Part shown: in pieces, positions 53,620-64,000 of the stretch
Layout of the letters: each line of letters opens with the position of its first letter
Position numbering within the stretch: position 1 is the stretch's first letter
Origin: SHWC01 sp050173345
Lineage (GTDB): Bacteria > Pseudomonadota > Alphaproteobacteria > UBA828
Length of the DNA stretch: 64,000 nt
NCBI GenBank assembly: GCA_050173345.1
Contig: JBFXKW010000001.1
Coordinates: 744,001 to 808,000, forward strand
Direction: 5' to 3'
Notes under the pieces: model-generated
The model's database searches: none
What the model was told of the DNA's origin: nothing
Seen by the model: only the letters and a program-made list of their open reading frames with translations
Translations under genes and position numbers: made by a program

Positions 53620-54903
53620 GTGTCAAGCATCGGCAATGGGTCATCACCGCGGCACGACCAAAAGAGCATCGACGAGCTGTTCGCCGCCACGCGAGAATCG
53701 CTGCTGAAGGCGAGACATCTGCCAGGCTGGATGTACACATCGCCTGAGGTCTTCGAGCGCGAGATCGACAACATCTTCATGAAGGAATGGCTCTGCGTCG
53801 GCCGCGTCGAGGAATACGAGAATCCGGGCGACTATCACGCGATGCGCATCGCCGGCGAGCCGCTGCTCGTCGCGCGCGACAACCAAGGCCGGCTCAACGC
53901 GTTCCGCAATGTCTGCGTGCATCGCGGCGTCGAGGTGGCGAGCGGCCAGGGCAACGTGAAGTCGTTCCGCTGCCCCTATCACGCCTGGGTCTACGACCTC
54001 GACGGCATGCTCCAGGGCGCGCCGCACACCAAGGAGGTCGAGGGCTTCGACTTCACGAACTGCAGCCTGCCGCGCGTCAGCCTCGATACCTGGGGCGGCT
54101 ATATCTTCGTGAACTTCGACCCCGATTGTATGAGCCTCGCCGACTATCTGGACGTCGACGGCGTGCGCGACTTCGCCGGGTTCCTCAAGCCCGAGGAGAC
54201 CCGCACCTCCGACAAGTACACCTTCGAGGTTCCGTGCAACTGGAAGTTCGTGCCCGAGAACCTGATGGACATGTACCATGTCGGCGTCATCCACAAGGAT
54301 TCGTTCGGCGGCTACTTCCCGGTCAACGACTTCCGCTACACCCTCGACAAGAACGGCTATCACGCGACCTATGAGAGCTACACCATGGCGCCGAAGGGGG
54401 CGACCCTGTTCGGCACCATGCCGTGGCTGCGCGGCAAGGTGACGGATCGCTTCGCGTGCACCGTATGGGTCCGCCCGAGCATGAACATCTTCGGCCGCCA
54501 CGACCTGATCCAGCCGATCGTGACCACGCCGATCGACGTTAATCACACCCAGGTCACGGTCTACACCCAGCTTCCCAAGGCCTATTTCGACGAGCCTGCG
54601 TTCGACGAGAAGAACAAGATCTATGCGGACTTCATCCGGCAGGTGCTGTCGGAGGACAACGCCATGCTCGAATCGCTGCAGAACGGCGTGAAGTCGCGCA
54701 GCTTCGTGCCGGGACCGACCGTCAAGCTCGAACGCGCCATCCATCACTGCCTGAACTACTATCTCGATCGCCTGTTCGGCACCGATGAAAGCGCGCGGAC
54801 CACGCGGCTCAGCGAGGCCGAGGCCGCCCTTCAGGAGGCGCGGGCCAAGGCACCGGCGCGCGACGGCGGCTATTCGACTGCCTTCCGCGGTGCGGCGGAG
54901 TGA
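53620..54903 (+). CDS. Aromatic ring-hydroxylating (Rieske) oxygenase alpha subunit
   Basis: About 427 residues. The Rieske 2Fe-2S ligands are in CVHRG and CPYHAW; the mononuclear iron site is in NLMDMYHVGVIH. Such proteins use electrons from a separate reductase to oxygenate or demethylate aromatic rings, quaternary amines or sterols. I place the start at GTG 53620, with AAGGGG seven bases upstream and 14 residues before the conserved SIDELFAATRESLL. An in-frame ATG at 53476 also has a good ribosome site but would add 48 residues translated through a strong hairpin. No beta subunit, ferredoxin or reductase gene is adjacent, so partners must be elsewhere. Confidence 0.85.
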   Translation: MSSIGNGSSPRHDQKSIDELFAATRESLLKARHLPGWMYTSPEVFEREIDNIFMKEWLCVGRVEEYENPGDYHAMRIAGEPLLVARDNQGRLNAFRNVCVHRGVEVASGQGNVKSFRCPYHAWVYDLDGMLQGAPHTKEVEGFDFTNCSLPRVSLDTWGGYIFVNFDPDCMSLADYLDVDGVRDFAGFLKPEETRTSDKYTFEVPCNWKFVPENLMDMYHVGVIHKDSFGGYFPVNDFRYTLDKNGYHATYESYTMAPKGATLFGTMPWLRGKVTDRFACTVWVRPSMNIFGRHDLIQPIVTTPIDVNHTQVTVYTQLPKAYFDEPAFDEKNKIYADFIRQVLSEDNAMLESLQNGVKSRSFVPGPTVKLERAIHHCLNYYLDRLFGTDESARTTRLSEAEAALQEARAKAPARDGGYSTAFRGAAE

Positions 54904-54976
54904 CCGCGCCTGCCCAGGCCGCGCGCCGCGCGGCGGGTAAGGGTTAGGTAACGATCTTCGCGCTATGTTCGCCCTA

Positions 54977-55034
54977 CCGTGATTGCCGGGCGGGGGCGTG
55001 TGGGTTATCCCGCCGCTTCCGCCCGGCATGACGG
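54977..55034. repeat. Imperfect hairpin repeat between oxygenase gene and divK
   Basis: Left arm CCGTGATTGCCGGGCGG and right arm CCGCCCGGCATGACGG are near-complementary around a 25-base loop. The ATTGCCGGGC and GCCCGGCATGAC ends resemble the arms of the two nested palindromic repeats, so this may be a diverged relative. It may also end transcription of the oxygenase gene. Confidence 0.45.
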
Positions 55035-55148
55035 CACGACGGCCAGCGGGCTTTTTCGCTCCATGCGACGGGCCATATGCGAGGCTCGACGCGCAAACGT
55101 GCGATATGCGCACGGCAGGCGTTTCCACACCAAAATCGCTGGCTAGGC

Positions 55149-55154
55149 TATAAT
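55149..55154 (+). promoter_or_regulatory. Probable -10 element of divK
   Basis: A perfect TATAAT 78 bases before the divK ATG in an AT-rich pocket. No good -35 is seen at 16-18 bases. A half-match to the CtrA site (TTAA, seven bases, then TACC) lies just downstream, interesting because divK is CtrA-controlled in Caulobacter, but the match is weak. Confidence 0.4.
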
Positions 55155-55231
55155 TTAAGCCCTATTACCCAGCTACCCGGTATGGGCCGAGAGACCCGGC
55201 CGCCAAGCCTTCGCAACGCAAGCGCCCCGCG

Positions 55232-55597
55232 ATGCCCAAGACCGCCCTCATCGTCGAAGACAACGTCCTGAACCTGAAGCTGATGCGCGACCTGCTCGAG
55301 GCCTCGGGCATCAAGACCTTGCAGACCAAGGACGGCAACGATGCGCTGGCGCTGGCGCGCAGCGCGCGCCCCGACGTCATTCTGATGGACATCCAGCTTC
55401 CGGACGTCTCGGGCCTCGAGGTCACCCGCCGCATCAAGGCGGACGACGAGCTGAAGCACATCCCGGTCATCGCGGTGACGGCGCTCGCGCTGCGCGGCGA
55501 CGAGGAGCGCGTACGCGAGGCGGGCTGCGACGCCTACATCACCAAGCCGATCTCGGTCACGAGCTTCCTCGAGGTCGTCCGCCGCTTCCTCGCTTAA
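55232..55597 (+). CDS. divK: Single-domain response regulator DivK
   Basis: A 121-residue stand-alone receiver domain. The acidic pair E9-D10, the phospho-acceptor D53 (ILMDIQLPDVSG), the switch threonine in AVTALA and the lysine in YITKPI are all in place. Length and sequence fit DivK, which in alphaproteobacteria relays cell-cycle phosphorylation between the kinases PleC/DivJ and DivL-CckA-CtrA. Usually pleD follows divK; here it does not, and a secreted RTX gene comes next after 234 bases. It could also be a CheY-like regulator of another pathway, but the sequence favours DivK. Confidence 0.82.
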   Translation: MPKTALIVEDNVLNLKLMRDLLEASGIKTLQTKDGNDALALARSARPDVILMDIQLPDVSGLEVTRRIKADDELKHIPVIAVTALALRGDEERVREAGCDAYITKPISVTSFLEVVRRFLA

Positions 55598-55831
55598 GCG
55601 CGACTCGAATCGGGGCGGGGCCGCAGTGCCGCTCCTGCGGCTGATCACCGGCCGCTCACGCCAATCCTGAGAACTATTGAGAATTCAGAGAAGCCGTACA
55701 ACGGCGTGGACATTGTTCGTGCTCCGTTCCAGCTTTTTACCAAGTGTTAGCTTTATTGCAATGCTAGGATCGCGAGCCAAGATGAGGTAGCCGGGCCTGC
55801 ACGAACGGGCCCGCACGGCAAGAGGGCATCC

Positions 55832-58411
55832 ATGTCTCTTCAGCATGCGGAGACCACGCACGAAACCGTGGCGAGCCTGGGCGCGCATACCGCGAGCGAC
55901 GGGCCGGCGCCGATCATCCTGGAAGCGACCGGCGACGGCGACGCGATCAGCGTGCCGGGCGGCACCTTCCTGCTGCACGCCACGTTCGGCCGTGAGGCAG
56001 GCGACCTCGTACTGAGCGGCGTCGACGGGCAGCCCGATGTCGTGATCCGCGACTATTTCGACGTAGCTATGCCGCCCACGCTCGAGACCGATGGCGGCGC
56101 GCGCATCGAGGGTGCGCTGGCAGCCCGCCTCGCGGGCTCGCCGACGCCGGGCCAATACGCCGCGGCCGACGATCCGTCCGGCTCCGAGCCGATCGGCAAG
56201 GTCGCCGAGCTCACCGGCGAGGCGACCGCGACACGCCTCGACGGCACCACGCTGACGCTCGCCAAGGACATGCCGGTGTTCCAGGGCGACGTGATCGAAA
56301 CCGGCGAGGGCGCCGCGCTCGAAATCGTCTTCATCGACGAGAGCACCTTCGCGGTCGGCGAGAATGGCCGGATGGTGCTGGACGAGCTGGTCTACGACCC
56401 CGCGACGCTGAACGGCCAGTCCAGCTTCTCGGTGATCGAGGGCGTGTTCGTCTTCGTCTCGGGCGGCATCGCCGAGAACAACCCGGAGCAGATGATCGTC
56501 AAGACTCCGGTTGCCACCATGGGCATCCGCGGCACCGCGGTCATGGTTCAGGCCGCGCAGGAAAGCGTCGAGAACGTGATCATCCTGCTGTCGGAGAAGC
56601 TGGCCGACGGCCAGGAGGCCACCGGCTCGGTGCTCGTGCTGACCGATGCCGGCTGGGTGGTGCTGGACGAGCCGAACGAGGCCGTCGCGCTCGACAGCAT
56701 CTTTGCCTCGCCGAACGATACCTACTATGCGCTGCCGGAGGACATCGCGTTCCTGATCCGGCGGCTGCAGGACGCCATTCCTGATTCGGTCAAGCACCTC
56801 GAGGGCTCCGAAGAGGAAGATGGTTCGGACGAGCTGGCGGCGCTCGGCGACATCTCGCCGGCGGCCGGCGGTGAGCCCGAGGATACCGGGCCGGTCAGCG
56901 ACTTCATCAACGTCACCAATGGCGACCCGTTGGCGGCGACCCAGTTCGGCGTGATCACGCCGCCCACCGGCCCCGGGTTCGAGGAAGGCCCGGAAGGCGA
57001 AGGCGACAGCTCCGGCCGCTCCGACGTCATTCCGCAGCAGCCGCCCGGCGAGGGGGCACCCCCGCCGGAGGAGGAGCCTCTGGCGCTGCCGACGCCGCCG
57101 GCGCCCGACCACGTCCTGTCCGGCGGCCTCGTCAAGCTCGCCGAGTCGGTCGGCCCGAACGACGTCATCATGAACGGCGTGCGCACCACGGGGCCGCTCG
57201 GCGGCAGCTTCATCTTCGCCGAGACGGGCAACTATCTGGTGGCCTGGGGCGCGGCGGATGAAGGCGACTTCATCATCGATTCGCCGCTCCTGCTCGACGG
57301 CGTGTTCCTCAACGACACGCTGATCGACGATTTCAGCGGCGAGGGCTTCACGTTCGATGGCTTCGCCATTCCGGAGGGCGCTGACGTGACGTTCGTCGGC
57401 GCGTTCAACGGCCTCGCGCCGCTCATCGGCACGGGGCAGCTCAAGTTCGACGGCGGTAACCTGTCGGCCGCCACCATCGAGGCGTTCCTCGGCCTGCCGC
57501 AGGGCGCGCTCAGCGCGCTGATCGACGACGGCAACCCGGACACGGTTGACGTCGCGACCGTCGGCTCCCTGCTGCTGCTCAACATCTCCGCCAACGCCGG
57601 CGACGTGCTGAGCTTCGGCTACAACTTCGTCGACTTCGAGAACAATGGCGGCCCCAACGGCAACTTCAACGATTTCGCGTTCTTCTACACCAACGCGGCG
57701 GCGTCCGAAGGCGATGCCGAGCCGACATCGGGCGACGACGTGCTCATCGGCACCAGCGGAAACGACGTGATCGACGCGCTGGGCGGCAACGACACCGTGG
57801 CCGGGTCGAGCGGCGACGACTCGCTGTTCGGCAATGACGGCAATGACGTGCTGTATGGCGGCGCGGGCGCCGACTATGTGGAAGGCGGCAACGGCAACGA
57901 CGTCCTCTTCGGCGGCGCGGGCAACGACGTGCTCGACGGCGGCATCGGGGCCGACTATCTGAGCGGCGGCACCGGCATCAACACGCTGATCGGCGGGCCG
58001 GATGCGGACCGCTTCGCGTTCCAGAGCACGGCGGACGGCATCCAGGTCACCGCGGACCAGGCCTATGACGGCCCGGTGAGCCAAGTCACCGACTTCCAGT
58101 CCGGCATCGACCTGTTCTCGTTCGTGAACACCGCGTTCGGCTTCGACGCGGGCACCACCGGCACGCTCGCCGAGATCGAGGCGGACACCGGCAATGTGCT
58201 GTTCTCGACCGTTGCGAACTATGACGGCACGGGCGTGACCGGCGAGCCGGACAGCCCGCACTTCATCTTCGACCCGACGAGCGGCACGCTCTATTACGAC
58301 GCCGATGTCGCGACCCCCGGCTACACGGTGATGGCGCAGGTGCAGCCCGGCGACAGCGTGACCGCGGCCGACATCCAGGTGACGGATTCGAGCGGCGGCA
58401 CCCAGGCTTGA
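55832..58411 (+). CDS. Secreted FecR-domain/RTX calcium-binding protein, probable substrate of the adjacent type I exporter
   Basis: An 859-residue acidic protein without a Sec signal. Residues about 130-250 form a FecR-like domain (VFQGDVIETGEGAALEIVFIDES in part, TPVATMGIRGTAVMV). A Pro/Glu-rich linker lies at about 395-430, then a beta-rich region. About ten RTX nonapeptide repeats (e.g. GGNGNDVLFGGAGNDVLDGG) occupy residues 632-722, and the C-terminal beta-rich tail probably holds the secretion signal. RTX repeats bind calcium outside the cell. It is followed by the ABC exporter and adaptor genes of a type I system, so it is very likely their cargo. The role may be adhesion or a surface layer; no protease or lipase motif is visible. 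Confidence 0.85.
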   Translation: MSLQHAETTHETVASLGAHTASDGPAPIILEATGDGDAISVPGGTFLLHATFGREAGDLVLSGVDGQPDVVIRDYFDVAMPPTLETDGGARIEGALAARLAGSPTPGQYAAADDPSGSEPIGKVAELTGEATATRLDGTTLTLAKDMPVFQGDVIETGEGAALEIVFIDESTFAVGENGRMVLDELVYDPATLNGQSSFSVIEGVFVFVSGGIAENNPEQMIVKTPVATMGIRGTAVMVQAAQESVENVIILLSEKLADGQEATGSVLVLTDAGWVVLDEPNEAVALDSIFASPNDTYYALPEDIAFLIRRLQDAIPDSVKHLEGSEEEDGSDELAALGDISPAAGGEPEDTGPVSDFINVTNGDPLAATQFGVITPPTGPGFEEGPEGEGDSSGRSDVIPQQPPGEGAPPPEEEPLALPTPPAPDHVLSGGLVKLAESVGPNDVIMNGVRTTGPLGGSFIFAETGNYLVAWGAADEGDFIIDSPLLLDGVFLNDTLIDDFSGEGFTFDGFAIPEGADVTFVGAFNGLAPLIGTGQLKFDGGNLSAATIEAFLGLPQGALSALIDDGNPDTVDVATVGSLLLLNISANAGDVLSFGYNFVDFENNGGPNGNFNDFAFFYTNAAASEGDAEPTSGDDVLIGTSGNDVIDALGGNDTVAGSSGDDSLFGNDGNDVLYGGAGADYVEGGNGNDVLFGGAGNDVLDGGIGADYLSGGTGINTLIGGPDADRFAFQSTADGIQVTADQAYDGPVSQVTDFQSGIDLFSFVNTAFGFDAGTTGTLAEIEADTGNVLFSTVANYDGTGVTGEPDSPHFIFDPTSGTLYYDADVATPGYTVMAQVQPGDSVTAADIQVTDSSGGTQA

Positions 58412-58415
58412 GGCA

Positions 58416-58436
58416 GCGCCGGCCCCGCGCCGGCGC
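58416..58436 (+). promoter_or_regulatory. Hairpin directly after the RTX gene
   Basis: Perfect 7-bp arms GCGCCGG and CCGGCGC with a 7-base loop, four bases after the stop codon and with no T-tract. Such a structure could lower read-through into the exporter genes, giving more cargo than exporter. Confidence 0.45.
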
Positions 58437-58575
58437 CCCTCCCCTGCCGCCGGCCTGCACCGGCATGACGGCCCTTGCCGCAGGACGCCCGTTCAGCGCA
58501 GCATGACCCCCGCACGGTGCAATTCTTTAACGGAATAGGCCGAGCCTCCACGCGTGATCGGAGCGGGCGCGCACC

Positions 58576-60329
<1,754 letters not shown>

Positions 60330-60333
<4 letters not shown>

Positions 60334-61622
60334 GCCGGCTCGATCAACTGGTCCAGCGCACCCCCTTGCGCGGCTGGCGGCTGACCGCATGGTGCGTGAT
60401 CGGCGCGATCTGCGCCGTCGTCGCCTGGGCCTATTTCTCCAAGCTGGAGCGGGTGGCGAGCGCCGAGGGCGCGGTCGTGCCCCAAGGGCAGGTCAAAGTA
60501 ATCCAGCATCTCGAAGGCGGCATCATCAAGGACATCCGCGTCACCGAGGGCGATGCGGTCAAGGCCGGCGACGTGCTGCTCCAGCTCGATACCGGGATCG
60601 TCGGCTCGACCCAGGCCGAGAGCCAGATCGACCTCGACGGCCTGCTCCTGACCCGCGCGCGGCTGGAAGCAGAAGCGACCGGCAACGAGCTGAGCTTCCC
60701 CGAGGTCGAGGCGGCCCGCCGCCCCGATCTCGTGCTGGCGGAGCGCCAGGCCTTCGACGGCAACCGGCGCTCGACCGAGAGCACGCTCGCCGTGCTCGAA
60801 GACCAGCTCCAGCAGCAGCAGCACAATGTCTCCCAGCTCCAGGCCGAGCAGCGCGCCGCCCAGAACAACCACGCCCTTGCCCAAGAGCGCTTCCGCATGG
60901 CCGAGGAGCTCATCAAGGACGGCCTGATGCCGCGCCTCGAATACGTCCAGCTCAAGCAGGAGGTCGAGAAGTATGCCGGCGAGGCGGGCTCGCTGCGCGC
61001 CCAGCTCCCCAAGGCGCGCGCTGCGGTAGAAGAGGCGCAGAACCGGATCGAAGAGGAAAAGAACACGGTCAAGCGCCGCGCCCTCGAGGAGCTCGCCAGC
61101 ATAGAGCTGCGCATCGCCCGCGCGCGCGAGGCATTGGCGCGCACCACCGACCTCGTGGTGCGCACCGAGATCAAGAGCCCGATCGACGGCGTGGTGAAGA
61201 GCCTGCGCTATCACACGAAGGGCGCGGTCGCGCTGCCCGGCGAGCCGCTCATGGAGATCGTGCCGTCGGAGGCCAAGCTCGTGGTCGAGGCCAAGCTCAG
61301 CCCGATCGACGTGGGCCAGGTCAAGGTCGGCCAGCCGACGGTCGTGAAGATCTCGACCTACGACTTCGCCCAGTACGGCGCGCTCGAGGGCCAGGTCACC
61401 TACATCTCCGCCGACAGCCAGACCGACTCGAAGGACGGCCTGACCTATTTCCGTGTCGTCGCCGAGACCGACCGCACCCATCTGGGCGACAAACCCGGCG
61501 AGCTCCCGATCACGCCCGGCATGCAGGCGACCCTCGACATCCATACCGGCGAGCGCAGCGTGCTCGATTTCCTGCTGCGGCCCATCCGGAAGGCTGGCAG
61601 CGAGGCATTCCGCGAGCGGTAA
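60330..61622 (+). CDS. Type I secretion periplasmic adaptor, HlyD family
   Basis: A 430-residue membrane fusion protein. One N-terminal transmembrane helix (WCVIGAICAVVAWAYF), a lipoyl/barrel-sandwich half (GAVVPQGQVKVIQHLEGGII and VKAGDVLLQLDTG), a long coiled coil (about residues 100-270, rich in Glu/Gln) and the closing RSPIDGVVKSL-type segment (IKSPIDGVVKSLRYHTKGAV) are visible, with a C-terminal beta-barrel. It bridges the ABC exporter and TolC. The start is GTG overlapping the exporter stop (GTGA). Confidence 0.92.
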
Positions 61623-61654
61623 GGCGCGCTGCCGCCCGCCATGAAGGGAACCCC

Positions 61655-62392
61655 ATGCGCAATGATGCGGTCTGGCAGGCGCGGGTCGACCTCGCCGCCG
61701 CCTACCGGCTCGCCACCATGCACGGGCTGAACGAGGGCATCTGCAACCACCTCACCCTGCTCGTGCCCGGCGCCACCGACCGCTTCCTGCTGATCCCCTA
61801 CGGCACGCATTGGAGCGAGGTGACCGCCAGCAAGCTCCTCATCGTGGATGTCGAGGGCCGCGTGCTGGAGGGCGAAGGCATGGCCGAGGACACCGCCTTC
61901 TTCATCCACGCGCCCCTCCACAGAGCCTATCCCGAGTGGCCGTGCATCATGCACACCCACATGCCCTATACGCTGGCGCTCAACCTGATCGAGGACGGCC
62001 GCGTCGAGCCGATCAACCAGAACGCGCTGCGCTACACCGGCCGGATCGCCTATGACGAGGACTATCGGGGCCTCGCCTGCGACAACCAGGAAGGCGCGCG
62101 CATCGCCAAGGCGATGAACGGCAAGCCGATCCTGATGATGCGCCATCACGGCGTCATCGTCTGCGGCAAGACCGTCGCGGCCGCCTATGACGATCTCTAC
62201 TATCTGGAGCGCACCTGCATGACCCAGGTGCTCGCCATGAGCACCGGCCGCCCGCTCAAGCCGATCGCGCCCGACATGGCGTCGCACGCCGCGCGGCAGA
62301 TCACCGGCCAGGATGCCATGGACGCCACGGGCGTCCATTTCGCCGCGCTCAAGCGCGTCCTCGACCGCGAGCAGCCCGACTACAAGAGCTAG
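61655..62392 (+). CDS. Class II aldolase/adducin family protein
   Basis: A 245-residue cytoplasmic protein with the class II aldolase fold. The zinc ligands are seen as HTHMPYT and MRHHGVIVCGKT, with the N-terminal LNEGICNHLTLLVP segment. Family members act as fuculose- or ribulose-phosphate aldolases or epimerases, but many (as likely here, with the IPYGTHWSEVTAS variant of the phosphate loop) have unknown substrates and act on non-phosphorylated or hydrophobic compounds. A GAAGGGA site precedes the ATG. It follows the type I secretion genes closely (32 bases), but no functional tie is obvious. Confidence 0.85.
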   Translation: MRNDAVWQARVDLAAAYRLATMHGLNEGICNHLTLLVPGATDRFLLIPYGTHWSEVTASKLLIVDVEGRVLEGEGMAEDTAFFIHAPLHRAYPEWPCIMHTHMPYTLALNLIEDGRVEPINQNALRYTGRIAYDEDYRGLACDNQEGARIAKAMNGKPILMMRHHGVIVCGKTVAAAYDDLYYLERTCMTQVLAMSTGRPLKPIAPDMASHAARQITGQDAMDATGVHFAALKRVLDREQPDYKS

Positions 62393-62495
62393 GCCGCGCC
62401 CCGGCCCAGCCGGTCGCCCCCTGCCGATCAATCCTTGTGCGGGCGGGCAAGCTCGCCCTTAATGGGCCGGCTTTCGCAACCGGAGAGGGCCCCCA

Positions 62496-64000
62496 ATGGC
62501 TGAAAAAATCGCCGCCCTGCCGCTGCCGGCGCCGGTGCCGGTCGAGCAGCTCTATCGGCGTGCCGACCCGAAGGCGTTTCCTTTCAAGACCACCGCCGAG
62601 CTCGAGGGCGAGATCGGCGTGCTCGGCCAGGAGCGCGCGGTCGGCGCCATCCGCTTCGCGGCCGGCATGCGCTCGCTCGGCTACAACGTGTTCGTGCTCG
62701 GCCCCTACGGCATCGGCAAGCATACGGTGGTGCGGCGCGTCCTGCGCGAACTCGCCGCCGGCGAGGCGGTGCCGTCGGACTGGTGCTATGTCCACAATTT
62801 CGAGACGCCCCACAAGCCCAAGGCGCTCAAGCTGCCGGCCGGCGTCGGCAACCAGCTCAAGGAGGCGATGCAGAAGCTGATCGAGCAGCTTCGCGCGGCG
62901 GTGCCCGCGGTGTTCGAGAGCGAGGAATATCGCTCCCGCCGCGAAGCCATCGAGAACACCGTCAAGAAGCGGCAGGAGGAACTGTTCGGCGCCGTCCAGG
63001 AGAAGGCGCGCGCGGAGAGCGTGGCGATCGTCCAGACCCCGGCCGGCTTCGGCTTCGCACCGATGCGGGACGGCGAGATCATGCCGCCCGAAGAGTTCAA
63101 CAAGCTGCCCGAAGAGGAGCGCAAGGCCTTCCAGGAGAAGATCGCCGAAATCCAGTCGGACTTCGCGACCGCCATGCAGCAGATCCCGCTCGTCGCGCGC
63201 CAGGCCTATGACGCGCTGACCGAGCTCGACCGCCAGGTGACGCAGGCCGCCGTCAAGGTCCTGGTCAGCGACGTGCGCAAGCGGTTCGCCTCGATCCCGC
63301 AGGTGCTCGATTATCTGACCACGATCGAAGCCGACGTCGTGCGCAACGCGCACCTGTTCCGCGTGCCGCCGCACGCCATGCAGCAGCAGGAGCAGCAGGA
63401 AGGCGCGATGCGGGGCCTGGCGCTGCCGACCTACGCGCTGGAAGACCCGCCGCAGTTCCGCCGCTACAAGGTCAACGTGCTGGTCGATCGCGAAGGCCAG
63501 GAAGGCTCGCCCGTCATCTATGCCGACCCGCCGAACTTCCAGCGCCTGTTCGGCCGCATCGAGCATGTCGTCGAGATGGGCAACCTCCTGACCGACTTCG
63601 CCATGATCAAGCCCGGCGCGCTGCACCGGGCGAATGGCGGCTATCTGATCATCGATGCCCGCAAGGCCCTGCTCGAGCCCTATGTCTGGGACGCGCTCAA
63701 GCACGCGCTGCGCTCGCGTGAAATCCGCATCGAAGCGCCGATGCAGTCCTTCGGTCCCTTGACCACGCAGACGCTCAGCCCCGAGCCCATCCCGCTCGAC
63801 GTCAAGGTCGCCATCATCGGCGAGCCGATGATCTACTACCTGCTCGACCAGCACGACCCGGACTTCCCGGAGCTGTTCCGCGTCACCGCGGATTTCGACG
63901 GCGACATGGAGCGCACGCCGGAGAACACCGTGCTGTTCGCAGCGTTGCTCGGCTCCCTCGCACACAAGGAGGGCCTGCTGCCGCTCACCAACGAGGCGGT
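62496..64000 (+). CDS. Lon-like AAA+ protease (LonB/YcbZ type), N-terminal 501 residues, cut by window end
   Basis: The gene runs off the end of the window. Visible are a Walker A variant GPYGIGKHT (residues 69-77, with His before Thr), the long helical insertion characteristic of the AAA_32/LonB group (about 120-260, with a Glu/Lys-rich coiled coil), then LPTYALEDPPQFRRYKVNVLVDR and the DARKALLEPYVWDALKHALRSREI segment leading to the second half of the ATPase. The serine-lysine protease domain should follow beyond the window. These are ATP-dependent proteases distinct from classical Lon. The ATG at 62496 follows GGAGAGGG at good spacing. Confidence 0.85.
   Translation, partial: MAEKIAALPLPAPVPVEQLYRRADPKAFPFKTTAELEGEIGVLGQERAVGAIRFAAGMRSLGYNVFVLGPYGIGKHTVVRRVLRELAAGEAVPSDWCYVHNFETPHKPKALKLPAGVGNQLKEAMQKLIEQLRAAVPAVFESEEYRSRREAIENTVKKRQEELFGAVQEKARAESVAIVQTPAGFGFAPMRDGEIMPPEEFNKLPEEERKAFQEKIAEIQSDFATAMQQIPLVARQAYDALTELDRQVTQAAVKVLVSDVRKRFASIPQVLDYLTTIEADVVRNAHLFRVPPHAMQQQEQQEGAMRGLALPTYALEDPPQFRRYKVNVLVDREGQEGSPVIYADPPNFQRLFGRIEHVVEMGNLLTDFAMIKPGALHRANGGYLIIDARKALLEPYVWDALKHALRSREIRIEAPMQSFGPLTTQTLSPEPIPLDVKVAIIGEPMIYYLLDQHDPDFPELFRVTADFDGDMERTPENTVLFAALLGSLAHKEGLLPLTNEA

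Larger units (their letters stand above)
54904..55231. other. 328-base intergenic region before divK
   Basis: Holds an inverted repeat (54977-55034) past the oxygenase gene and an AT-rich promoter pocket with TATAAT (55149-55154) before divK. I see no small gene or RNA gene in the rest. Confidence 0.5.

Noticed and set aside
55149..55170. A CtrA binding site in the divK promoter
   Set aside because: Only one half matches TTAA-N7-TTAA; such half-sites are expected by chance in an AT-rich pocket.
55685..58261. An 858-codon open frame antisense to the RTX gene
   Set aside because: Mirror of the Asp/Gly-rich RTX coding strand; composition is Arg/Val/Ala-rich without family motifs, and the forward gene is certain.
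62349..63965. A 538-codon minus-strand frame over the Lon-like gene
   Set aside because: The forward strand gives a clear Lon-like AAA protease with Walker A and a good ribosome site; the reverse reading has no recognisable domain.

Overview
The window is 64 kb of very GC-rich, densely packed bacterial chromosome. The gene content and order point to an aerobic heterotrophic alphaproteobacterium, most likely of the Rhodospirillales/Geminicoccales type. The clearest clues are the sulfate-assimilation operon cysG-DUF2849-cysI-DUF934-cysH-cysDN, a DivK-type single-domain regulator, and a cofactor-independent (PuuE-type) allantoinase. This placement is inferred from gene content, not from a database search. 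I see no phage, insertion sequence, tRNA, rRNA or CRISPR array. Apart from the DivK-like receiver there is no transcriptional regulator in the window.

Layout. 1-2.3 kb: the end of livH, then livM and an acetamidase/formamidase gene, probably an amide or amino-acid uptake and hydrolysis unit. 2.4-4.4 kb: a secreted DUF4139 protein. 4.4-8.9 kb (minus): an FMN alpha-hydroxy-acid oxidase, piuC and a PiuA/Fiu-type siderophore receptor with a Fur-box promoter and a good terminator. 9.2-17.2 kb (minus): a second TonB receptor behind a complete peptide-type ABC importer with a Tat-exported binding protein; one of its two ATPases has lost the Q-loop, Walker-B and H-loop catalytic residues. 17.3-25.3 kb: an amidohydrolase diverging from hyuA-hyuB and a split AtuA pair, facing a PuuE-type allantoinase. 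Together these look like a ureide/hydantoin-like catabolic locus. 25.4-30.1 kb: the helicase HrpB, an HCCA-isomerase-like protein and a benzoylformate-decarboxylase-like ThDP enzyme.

30.1-41.5 kb is an eleven-gene sulfate assimilation and uptake block: siroheme synthase, sulfite reductase, APS reductase, ATP sulfurylase, then the sulfate-binding protein and CysTWA. There is no APS kinase. CysH has the iron-sulfur cysteines of APS reductases, and CysN carries a C-terminal DUF2061 membrane domain where CysNC fusions carry the kinase. A structured leader lies in front of cysG. 41.6-46.0 kb (minus): TauD-type dioxygenase, luciferase-like oxidoreductase, acyl-CoA dehydrogenase homologue and PRISE-type reductase, possibly an organosulfur or xenobiotic oxidation operon given its neighbour. 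46.2-47.6 kb: an M6-like metalloprotease without a signal peptide. 47.7-53.2 kb (minus): a three-gene glutamate-synthase-like complex whose flavoprotein carries a second, apparently cluster-less FMN-type barrel.

53.6-64 kb: a Rieske oxygenase alpha subunit, divK, then a type I secretion unit (a FecR-domain/RTX protein followed by its ABC exporter and HlyD adaptor), a class II aldolase-family protein, and the start of a Lon-like AAA protease cut by the window edge. Two copies of a nested palindromic repeat lie in the intergenic gaps at 41.55 and 47.63 kb.
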